In this document: positions 7,132 to 12,474 of the stretch, in pieces
How the letters are laid out: the number at the start of each line of letters is the position of its first letter
How positions within the stretch are numbered: the first letter of the stretch is position 1
Assembly (NCBI GenBank): GCA_017386805.1
Contig: JAFOGM010000248.1
Coordinates: 1-20,400 of the forward strand
Direction: 5' to 3'
Source: Bacillota bacterium
GTDB lineage: Bacteria > Bacillota > Clostridia > Peptostreptococcales > Anaerovoracaceae
Length of the DNA stretch: 20,400 nucleotides
Program-made: the position numbers and the translations under genes
The notes under the pieces: model-generated
Databases searched by the model: none
What the model saw: the letters and a program-made list of their open reading frames with translations, nothing else
Told to the model about the DNA's origin: nothing

Positions 7132-7566
7132 CTACATTTCTTCCAGATGATCGCGAAGATTGTTGGAAATCAGTTCCAAAGAGTTATAAAAAATCTCCCG
7201 ATCCTGTTCCGTTAATCCATCCCCTCCGGATTCCACCCAGCGTTCAATCATTTCGTCGATATGGAAGGCCACCTGTTTCCCTTGTTCCGTCAGACGGATC
7301 CGGGAACGATATTTCTTCTCATCGGATTCGATATATCCCTTGTCCGCCAGCGATGCCAGCGAGCGGGAAACCGCTGCCTTATCTTCTGCGCAAAGTTGGC
7401 TCAGCTGCGCTGCAGTCAAGCCTTCCGGATGGCTGTGGAGGAAAAACAGGCACATGGCGTGGGCTCCCTTCAATCCAAATTCCGTCATTTCAACGGATTT
7501 GATCTTCTGTATATATTTGTAGCAGACGGAGATCCCCGTCACAAATGCCTGAAAACGATCCTGCAT
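7132..7566 (-). CDS. MarR-family transcriptional regulator
   Basis: A 144-residue winged helix-turn-helix protein. The DNA-binding core is visible: LTAAQLSQLCAEDKAAVSRSLASLADKGYIESDEKKYRSRIRLTEQG (about residues 49-95), where the second helix (KAAVSRSLASL) would enter the major groove and the charged turn is the wing. N- and C-terminal helices that form the MarR dimer flank it. Such proteins usually bind short palindromes as dimers and release DNA on binding a small ligand or on thiol oxidation. ATG 7566 has a GGAGAAG site and follows the FAH-family gene by 16 bases, so the two are co-transcribed. The likely targets are its own operon and the divergent NhaC-type gene, given the palindrome at 8656-8677; this is inference. 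Confidence 0.9.
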   Translation of the reverse strand: MQDRFQAFVTGISVCYKYIQKIKSVEMTEFGLKGAHAMCLFFLHSHPEGLTAAQLSQLCAEDKAAVSRSLASLADKGYIESDEKKYRSRIRLTEQGKQVAFHIDEMIERWVESGGDGLTEQDREIFYNSLELISNNLRDHLEEM

Positions 7567-7582
7567 ATCTTCTTCTCCAATA

Positions 7583-8473
7583 TTATTCTCCGATGGTATT
7601 TCTCAAAACGCCGATGCCTTCGATTTCACATTCGATCACATCGCCCTTTTTCATGAATTTGGGCGGTACGAAGCCCATTCCCACACCACCGGGGGTTCCG
7701 GTGGCAATGATCGTACCTGCTTTCAGAGTCATCCCCTGGGTCAGTTCTTCGATCATGTACGGGATGTCAGTGATCAGAAGACTGGTGTTGCTGTCCTGAC
7801 GAACTTCACCGTTCAGGCGGCTCATGATCTTCAGGTTGGCCGGATCCGGAAGATCCTGTTTCGTTACGATACAGGGGCCCAGCGGAGTGAAACCATCCAG
7901 GCTCTTTCCGAAATACCACTGCTTATGACGAGTCTGTAAGTTTCTTGCGCTGATATCGTTCATGATGGTATAGCCCAAAATATAATCGTAAGCATCTTCT
8001 CTCTTTACGTTCTTTGCATCCTTACCGATGATTACGGCCAGTTCCACTTCGTAGTCTAGACCGTCCACCAAACCTTCATAGGCCGGTACGATCCCCTCCG
8101 GTGCTGTGCACTCATTGACACGCTTTGCAAAGTAGACGGCAAATTCTCTATTTCCATCAAACTCCAGCGCCTTGAATCGTGCAGATTCTTCCGCGTGAGC
8201 CATATAATTGATTCCCAGGCAGACGATATCCTGCGCCGGACGGGGAATCGGTGCACAAAGAATCACATCATCCACACCGGGGCCTTCCGTACATTCGCTG
8301 ACCTGCTTTTCCAGCAGTTCCCATTCTGCATCCTTCATCTGTTCGATCATTTCCTGAACAGTTTTATATTCCATACCGAATTCGCTCAGCGGATGGATGA
8401 ACTTTCCGGCAGCATCACCCACACCCACCATTTCTTTTCCGTGTTTATCGGTCTTATACGTGTATAATCTCAT
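7583..8473 (-). CDS. Fumarylacetoacetate hydrolase (FAH) family protein
   Basis: A 296-residue FAH-superfamily enzyme. Members are Mg/Mn-dependent C-C hydrolases, decarboxylases, hydratases or isomerases acting on beta-diketo acids, such as fumarylpyruvate, homoprotocatechuate products or oxaloacetate. Seen here: the N-terminal extension domain, then CLGINYMAHAEE (about residue 85), GLDYEVELAVIIG with Glu142 and Glu144, and MNDISARNLQ with Asp173. These acidic residues are the usual metal ligands. WYFGKSLDGFTPLGPCIV and GTIIATGTPGGVGMGFVPPKFMKKGD are the usual C-terminal motifs. The start is ATG 8473 with AGGAGG immediately upstream; a longer frame from 8497 lacks a ribosome site. It is followed by marR. 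The substrate is not predictable. Confidence 0.88.
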   Translation of the reverse strand: MRLYTYKTDKHGKEMVGVGDAAGKFIHPLSEFGMEYKTVQEMIEQMKDAEWELLEKQVSECTEGPGVDDVILCAPIPRPAQDIVCLGINYMAHAEESARFKALEFDGNREFAVYFAKRVNECTAPEGIVPAYEGLVDGLDYEVELAVIIGKDAKNVKREDAYDYILGYTIMNDISARNLQTRHKQWYFGKSLDGFTPLGPCIVTKQDLPDPANLKIMSRLNGEVRQDSNTSLLITDIPYMIEELTQGMTLKAGTIIATGTPGGVGMGFVPPKFMKKGDVIECEIEGIGVLRNTIGE

Positions 8474-8537
8474 GATTTCCCTCCTGTGTACTCTCATCTC
8501 CGCCGAAGGAATTTCAATCTCTCCGGGGAGTGTTCAA

Positions 8538-8543
8538 ACTATA
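8538..8543 (-). promoter_or_regulatory. Candidate -10 box of the FAH-marR operon
   Basis: The minus strand reads TATAGT, one mismatch from consensus, about 65 bases before the FAH-family start. No good -35 is present at 16-18 bases; GAGACA lies 19 bases upstream. The box overlaps a GGTATA hexamer (minus strand, plus 8540-8545) that recurs in the divergent control region, so it may be an activator- or repressor-controlled promoter. Confidence 0.4.
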
Positions 8544-8620
8544 CCTTATTTTTTCATATTTTTGTCTCGACTGCAACGAATTTTTTTCGAAAAAATTTCG
8601 GAAAATTCGTCACAATTCTA

Positions 8621-8648
8621 TTGTATTTCCCCCCCACTTTGCTATAAT
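8621..8648 (+). promoter_or_regulatory. Promoter of the NhaC-family antiporter gene
   Basis: A perfect TATAAT at 8643-8648 with TTGTAT at 8621-8626 (16-base spacer). The start site would be near 8655, giving a leader of about 100 bases with two inverted repeats. Confidence 0.65.
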
Positions 8649-8655
8649 TATCGTA

Positions 8656-8677
8656 CCACTTGAGTATACCAAAGTGG
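8656..8677. promoter_or_regulatory. 22-bp imperfect palindrome, candidate operator
   Basis: A 22-base dyad centred at 8666/8667 has 9 of 11 position pairs complementary (mismatches only at 8662/8671 and 8663/8670), with outer arms CCACTT and AAGTGG and core GTATAC. It sits across the predicted transcription start of the antiporter gene, where a bound repressor would block it. Size and symmetry fit a MarR-family dimer site, and a marR gene is encoded in the divergent operon. A transcript hairpin is the alternative. Confidence 0.5.
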
Positions 8678-8680
8678 AAA

Positions 8681-8696
8681 CTTATATGGGTATAAG
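8681..8696 (+). other. Perfect inverted repeat in the antiporter leader
   Basis: CTTATA (8681-8686), loop TGGG, TATAAG (8691-8696). It is only three bases after the 22-bp palindrome. It may be a second operator half or a leader hairpin; it contains one of the four GGTATA hexamers of this region. Confidence 0.35.
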
Positions 8697-8753
8697 ATAG
8701 AAGAGACATCCCTTGCGGGCAATATCCCCATAGAAAAGGAAGGAGACTGGTAT

Positions 8754-10268
8754 ATGTTTAAATTCTTTGGGCAGATGAAAGGCGGTCGAGGATCGCTGAT
8801 CACCGTGCTTTGTATCATGGTTGTAGCTGTTATTTTCAGCTATTTCCTGCCGGCTGACTCGGCAGATTACGGCGTTGCGTCTTTGGCTCCTGCGATTTTT
8901 CTGGTAGCCTACATTTTTATGACGAAACGAATTCTGGAAGCGCTGATTTTAGCTTCCCTCGTTGGCTTCATTATGGTATCGCGACCTGACACGATGACCG
9001 GCATCGGTTCTTTCTCGGAATGGTTCATCGCTACCGTAACTGCCTTCAGTGAAAATTTATTAGAAGTTATGCTGGATCCCGATACCCCCTGGCTGATCAT
9101 CGTATGTGGTCTGATGGGCAGTATCGTTGCTCTGATCGAACGAACCGGTGGCTCCTTTGCCTTTGCCGAATGGCTTGGAAAGTTCGCTAAGACCAGAAAA
9201 TCCGCACTGATGTGCACTTACATCCTGGGTTGGACCATCTTCATCGATGACTATCTCAACGCCCTGACCGTAGGTTCCTGCATGGCTCCGTTAACCGACA
9301 AACACAAAGTTCCCAGAGAATTTCTGGCATATGTCGTCGACTCCACCGCTGCTCCGGACTGCACCTTGATCCCCATTTCCACATGGGCGGTCTTCTGTGC
9401 AAGAATCCTGGAAGAAAACGGTTGGGCTCCCGCGGGAGAAGGTTTATTCTACTTCATTAAAACAATTCCGTTCAACTTCTACGGTTGGATCGCACTGATC
9501 ATGGTTCCGCTTCTCATCTTAGGCGTGATTCCCCAGTTCGGTCCCATGAAGAAGGCGGAAGAACGCGTTAAGAACGGTGGACCTCTGGCTCCTCCGGGAT
9601 CTGAAAAAATCAGTATCCATAACGCAGAATCCATGGAACTGCCCGATAACCCGAAGCTGATGAATTTGTTCGTCCCCATCGGTGTTCTGATCGGTTCCAC
9701 CATCTACTTCGATATCGATATGTCCATGGGTGTACTGTTCACCCTGGCGTTCATGTTCATCTTCTATCTGGCTCAAGGCCTGATGACTGCAGAAGAATTT
9801 ACTGACCTTTGCATGAAGGGTCTGGAAAATATGATGATGCCCCTGATGCTGATGGTTCTGGCGTTCCTGTTTGCCAGAGTTAACGATTCCATCCACTTCA
9901 CCGAATTCGTCATCAATTCCGCTACCGAATTCATGTCGCCGCAGCTGATGCCGCTGATCGTATTCCTGCTGCTGGGCTTCACCGAATTCATCACCGGAAC
10001 TAACTGGGGTATGTACATCATCGCCCTGCCCATCGTTATTCCTCTGGCCATGAACTTAGATGCCAACGTAGCTCTGTGCGTAGCTGCAGTTCTGTCTGCC
10101 GGCGTATTCGGAAGCCACGTATGCTTCTACTCTGACGCTACCGTTATTTCGTCCGCTGCCTGCGGTTGTGACAACTTCCGTCACTCCATCACTCAGGCTC
10201 CCTACGGACTGGTGGGGGCAACGATTGCCGCGGTACTGTTCCTGGCTTGCGGGTTCGTATTGGGCTAA
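8754..10268 (+). CDS. NhaC-family Na+/H+ antiporter-like transporter
   Basis: A 504-residue polytopic membrane protein of the NhaC family (ion transporter superfamily). Members exchange Na+ for H+ or couple these ions to organic acids or amino acids, for example the malate/lactate antiporter MleN. About 11-12 hydrophobic segments are visible from residue 15 to the C-terminus. Family signatures include IERTGGSFAFAEWLGK (about 128-143), IFIDDYLNALTVGSCMAPLTDK (Asp165, Asp166) and the downstream AYVVDSTAAPDCTLIPISTW (Asp196). Late in the protein, GFTEFITGTNWGMYIIALPI and VFGSHVCFYSDATVISSAACGCD recall substrate- or ion-binding unwound helices. ATG 8754 follows AGGAG at 8741-8745. Codon use is as biased as in kce, pointing to high expression. 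It is monocistronic. The link to the FAH/marR pair suggests transport of an organic acid rather than pure pH control; this is inference. Confidence 0.85.
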   Translation: MFKFFGQMKGGRGSLITVLCIMVVAVIFSYFLPADSADYGVASLAPAIFLVAYIFMTKRILEALILASLVGFIMVSRPDTMTGIGSFSEWFIATVTAFSENLLEVMLDPDTPWLIIVCGLMGSIVALIERTGGSFAFAEWLGKFAKTRKSALMCTYILGWTIFIDDYLNALTVGSCMAPLTDKHKVPREFLAYVVDSTAAPDCTLIPISTWAVFCARILEENGWAPAGEGLFYFIKTIPFNFYGWIALIMVPLLILGVIPQFGPMKKAEERVKNGGPLAPPGSEKISIHNAESMELPDNPKLMNLFVPIGVLIGSTIYFDIDMSMGVLFTLAFMFIFYLAQGLMTAEEFTDLCMKGLENMMMPLMLMVLAFLFARVNDSIHFTEFVINSATEFMSPQLMPLIVFLLLGFTEFITGTNWGMYIIALPIVIPLAMNLDANVALCVAAVLSAGVFGSHVCFYSDATVISSAACGCDNFRHSITQAPYGLVGATIAAVLFLACGFVLG

Positions 10269-10286
10269 CAACTGACAAAAAGCACA

Positions 10287-10317
10287 AAAGCGACTGTTTC
10301 GTACAGTCGCTTTTTTT
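10287..10317 (+). terminator. Terminator of the NhaC-family gene
   Basis: An 11-bp stem (10287-10297 with 10303-10313; core AGCGACTGT/ACAGTCGCT), loop TTCGT, then a T7 run at 10311-10317. It lies 18 bases past the stop codon. Confidence 0.92.
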
Positions 10318-10323
10318 CTGTAG

Positions 10324-10360
10324 AAAAACAAAGAACCATCGCAAGGATGGTTCTTTGTTT
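10324..10360 (-). terminator. tRNA-type terminator hairpin, copy A
   Basis: A 15-bp perfect stem (10326-10340 with 10346-10360) with loop GCAAG on the plus strand (CTTGC on the minus strand) and a U-tract for leftward transcripts at 10324-10328. It is paralogous to the hairpin after the tRNA gene (10498-10534): same loop and GAACCA core, but different outer base pairs that still pair. It directly follows the partial tRNA 3' end at 10362-10381. Confidence 0.75.
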
Positions 10361-10361
10361 A

Positions 10362-10381
10362 TGGTGCGCCCGACAGGATTC
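10362..10381 (-). repeat. 20-bp duplicate of the tRNA-Arg 3' end including CCA
   Basis: Bases 10362-10381 are identical to 10534-10553, the last 20 bases of the tRNA-Arg gene (T-stem 3' strand, acceptor 3' strand, discriminator and CCA). The remaining 57 bases of the tRNA are absent here and are replaced by GC-rich sequence. Each copy is followed, on the minus strand, by its own terminator hairpin. It is either a decayed tRNA gene, an attachment-site relic, or part of a repeat family. Confidence 0.85.
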
Positions 10382-10497
10382 CCGCCCGGGGCCCCTGCCC
10401 CTGGCTGGCCGCTCCGCCGTGCTCGGCACTGCTCCGCGCAGAACGCTCCACCGGACCGTTCTGCCTTCTCAGGTTCGACCCCCGTCGTTCTTACAAA
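10382..10497. other. GC-rich structured spacer of unknown function
   Basis: This segment is clearly richer in G+C than its flanks. It holds a minus-strand G-quadruplex motif at 10381-10401 (G-runs of 4, 4, 3 and 3 with loops of 2, 4 and 1), a GTGC-TCG-GCAC hairpin at 10419-10429, and a strong hairpin at 10438-10464 (GCAGAACG/CGTTCTGC, a C-C mismatch, then TCC/GGA, loop ACC). A T-loop-like GGTTCGACC lies on the plus strand near 10472-10480. Reading frames across it have no protein character. Confidence 0.6.
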
Positions 10498-10534
10498 AAA
10501 ATATAGAACCACCGCAAGGGTGATTCTATATTTT
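10498..10534 (-). terminator. Terminator of the tRNA-Arg gene, copy B
   Basis: A 16-bp stem (10498-10513 with 10519-10534), loop GCAAG on the plus strand. The single imperfect pair is C-A on the plus strand but G-U on the minus strand, which supports the minus strand as the functional RNA. A U-tract follows for leftward transcripts (A-run at 10495-10501). It begins at the tRNA CCA. Confidence 0.85.
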
Positions 10535-10610
10535 GGTGCGCCCGACAGGATTCGAACCTGCGGCCTTCAGAGTCGGAGTCTGACGCTCTATCCAGCTGGG
10601 CTACGAGCGC
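10534..10610 (-). tRNA. tRNA-Arg (anticodon CCG), CCA encoded
   Basis: A 77-base cloverleaf on the minus strand, 5' end at 10610. The acceptor stem GCGCTCG/CGGGCGC has one T-G pair, the D-loop is AGCTGGATA, the anticodon stem TCAGA/TCTGA encloses loop CTCCGAC (anticodon CCG, reads CGG), and the T-arm is GCAGG-TTCGAAT-CCTGT. Discriminator A is followed by an encoded CCA. The D-stem GCCC/GAGC contains one C-A mismatch. It is transcribed alone, with its own promoter and terminator. Confidence 0.95.
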
Positions 10611-10642
10611 AGGATGTACGCGGAATTCCGCATAACATATAT

Positions 10643-10671
10643 ATGATATAATGAAACGAACTTTCTCGCAA
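10643..10671 (-). promoter_or_regulatory. Promoter of the tRNA-Arg gene
   Basis: Minus-strand TTGCGA (plus 10666-10671) and TATCAT (plus 10643-10648) at 17-base spacing. A perfect 12-bp palindrome GCGGAATTCCGC (10620-10631) lies between the predicted start site and the mature 5' end, and could form a short leader hairpin removed by RNase P. Confidence 0.6.
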
Positions 10672-10777
10672 GCATTTTTTTACGACACGTTTTGTCAGAA
10701 TTCGACACGAAACGATACATTTAAAATAAAATTCAACAAAAAATCAATTTATACATACAAAAAGTGTTGAAAAGATG

Positions 10778-10805
10778 TTGACAAATCATGGAGTTGTGGT
10801 ATTCT
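10778..10805 (+). promoter_or_regulatory. Promoter of the regulator-transporter-amidohydrolase operon
   Basis: A perfect TTGACA at 10778-10783, 16-base spacer, and TATTCT at 10800-10805 preceded by TGG (extended -10). The start site would be near 10812, 38 bases before the regulator ATG. The stretch between the tRNA promoter and this promoter (10672-10777) is very AT-rich and shows no gene. Confidence 0.65.
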
Positions 10806-10849
10806 CATACTATGTTATTTTAAAAATGTGTTGTGAAAGTGTATGTGTA

Positions 10850-11482
10850 ATGAATAAAGATGAAGCTTATGACTTTTTGTGCAAGGTCGCCGAAGGAATT
10901 TCGCTGATGTTCGGACCGAACTGCGAAACCATCATTCACGAGATGAACGGACAGAGAATCAAGAATCTGGCCATGTATAACGGACATGTGACCGGCCGTA
11001 AGGCGGGATCCACCACCAGTATCTTTGGTAAAGATACTGCGATCGAGGAAGAAACGCAGCAGGATCTGGATTTTGATTATCAGAACCAGATGGTCCTGAC
11101 TCCCTCAGGAAGACAGATCAAATCCTCCACCTATCATCTTCGCGGAGAAGATTATCATTATGCACTGGGAATCAATTTTGATATTACAGTTATGGAACAG
11201 ATGAGAGGAATCCTGAAGTCCATGACCAGGATCGAAGGGGATCTTTTGACCAGCATTGAGGAAAAAGAACACACCAATGTGGAATCGGTCTTTAACAGCT
11301 GCCTGGAACTGGTGAACCGACCTTTGGATAAGATGAAAAAGGGTGAACGTCTGATGCTGGTGAAGATGCTGAAAGAAAAGGGCGTCTTCAACTTACAGAA
11401 GAGCGTTCCTTATGTGGCAGAACGCATGGGTGTCAGTAAATATACCATTTATAACTATCTGAACGAATTGGAAAACATCTAG
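10850..11482 (+). CDS. YheO/DauR-like transcriptional regulator (PAS plus helix-turn-helix)
   Basis: A 210-residue regulator with the two-part YheO layout: an N-terminal YheO-like PAS sensor domain (about residues 8-120) and a C-terminal helix-turn-helix (about 165-207). The PAS part shows FGPNCETIIHEMNG and the family signature NGHVTGRKAGSTTS (about 44-57). The C-terminus VPYVAERMGVSKYTIYNYLNELENI is the recognition-helix region. Characterised relatives include DauR and DguR of Pseudomonas, which control D-arginine and D-glutamate catabolism. ATG 10850 is chosen because homology starts at MNKDEAYDF; its ribosome site (GAAAG) is weak, and an in-frame ATG at 10826 has none. It is the first gene of the operon, 19 bases before the dehydrogenase gene, suggesting local feedback control by the imported or processed amino acid. 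Confidence 0.82.
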   Translation: MNKDEAYDFLCKVAEGISLMFGPNCETIIHEMNGQRIKNLAMYNGHVTGRKAGSTTSIFGKDTAIEEETQQDLDFDYQNQMVLTPSGRQIKSSTYHLRGEDYHYALGINFDITVMEQMRGILKSMTRIEGDLLTSIEEKEHTNVESVFNSCLELVNRPLDKMKKGERLMLVKMLKEKGVFNLQKSVPYVAERMGVSKYTIYNYLNELENI

Positions 11483-11501
11483 GAAAAAGGAGAGTTATAC
11501 C

Positions 11502-12455
11502 ATGAGAATCGTAGAAGCGCAGGAAGCACGGGAACGGCTGACCATGCCGGTGTGCATCGACCTAATGCGACAGGCCTTTATGGATTTGGAAAGCGGAAAG
11601 GCTTCCCAGCCGCTGAGAAGCATCGTTATGCTTCCCCACGGTGAAAAGTTTGGATTCATGCCTGCTTATCTGGGAGAACATACCTATTTCGGAGCGAAAG
11701 TCCTCAGTGCCTTCCCTCAGAACATGGGGACGGAATATCCTTCTCACATCGGCTACGTTATGATGTTCGAATCGGAACACGGGGTCTTCCAGGGAATGGC
11801 TGATGCCACCGTCATCACCGAGATCCGAACCGGTGCAGTCAGCGCTGTTGCCACGGATCTTTTGGCGCGGAAGGATGCTCATAAGCTGGCAATCATCGGC
11901 GCCGGCGCCCAGGGGCGAAGCCACCTGGCTGCCATCACCTGCGTGAGAGATATCACCGAAGTGTCGGTGTACGATATGAGAGAAGAGGCGGCGGTGAAAT
12001 ACGCCAACGAAATGAGCGAAACGTACGGAATTCCCGTGAGAGTGGCGAAGGATGCAGAGGATTGTGTCAAAGATGCAGACATCATCTGTACCGTAACCCC
12101 CAGTAAAGATCCGTATCTGAAGAAGGAGTGGATCAAAGCCGGCGCCCATATCAACGCCGTCGGAACCTTCACCCCGAATACCCGCGAAGTGACCAGCGAG
12201 CTGGTTGCCGCGGCGAAGCTGTACTCCGATCAGACGGAAGCCATGAAGAAAGAATGCGGCGAATATCTGATCCCGGTCAGCGAAGGATTGATCGACGAAA
12301 GCCACATCGTGGGTTCCGTTGGAGAAGTCCTGCTTGGGAAAGCTCCCGCCAGACAGAGCGAGGAAGAGATCACCTTGTTCGATGCTTTGGGTCTGGCTAT
12401 CGAAGATGTCATGTGTGCGGCGTATCTGTGCACTGATATAAACAACCAACAGTAA
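11502..12455 (+). CDS. Ornithine cyclodeaminase/mu-crystallin family dehydrogenase (probably an imine reductase or amino acid dehydrogenase)
   Basis: A 317-residue member of the ornithine cyclodeaminase/mu-crystallin family, NAD(P)-dependent enzymes. Seen here: FGAKVLSAFP with Lys66, ITEIRTGAVSAVAT with Arg109, and the Rossmann loop IIGAGAQGRSH (133-141). In true ornithine cyclodeaminases the segment after 'INAVG' carries the catalytic aspartate (GGDCPGKTE). Here it reads AVGTFTPNTREV, without that Asp, as in pyrroline-2-carboxylate/ketimine reductases and some amino acid dehydrogenases. The annotation 'ornithine cyclodeaminase' would therefore probably be wrong. In Pseudomonas the regulator DauR is paired with DauB, a member of this same family that makes L-arginine from the 2-keto acid. 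The regulator-dehydrogenase pair here is similar. ATG 11502 has AAGGAG at 11487-11492. Confidence 0.85.
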   Translation: MRIVEAQEARERLTMPVCIDLMRQAFMDLESGKASQPLRSIVMLPHGEKFGFMPAYLGEHTYFGAKVLSAFPQNMGTEYPSHIGYVMMFESEHGVFQGMADATVITEIRTGAVSAVATDLLARKDAHKLAIIGAGAQGRSHLAAITCVRDITEVSVYDMREEAAVKYANEMSETYGIPVRVAKDAEDCVKDADIICTVTPSKDPYLKKEWIKAGAHINAVGTFTPNTREVTSELVAAAKLYSDQTEAMKKECGEYLIPVSEGLIDESHIVGSVGEVLLGKAPARQSEEEITLFDALGLAIEDVMCAAYLCTDINNQQ

Positions 12456-12474
12456 AAGAAAGAAGGAAGACACT

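Noticed and set aside
10362..10534. An integrated mobile element bounded by tRNA att sites
   Set aside because: The direct repeats are only about 170 bp apart, and neither an integrase nor other mobile genes occur in the window; at most a relic, kept as one option in the findings.
10247..10651. A 134-codon plus-strand reading frame across the terminator, GC-rich spacer and tRNA
   Set aside because: Its second half is the translated antisense of the tRNA (the familiar GAPDRIRTCGLQSRSLTLYPAGLRA-type artefact), it crosses three hairpins, and it has no ribosome site.
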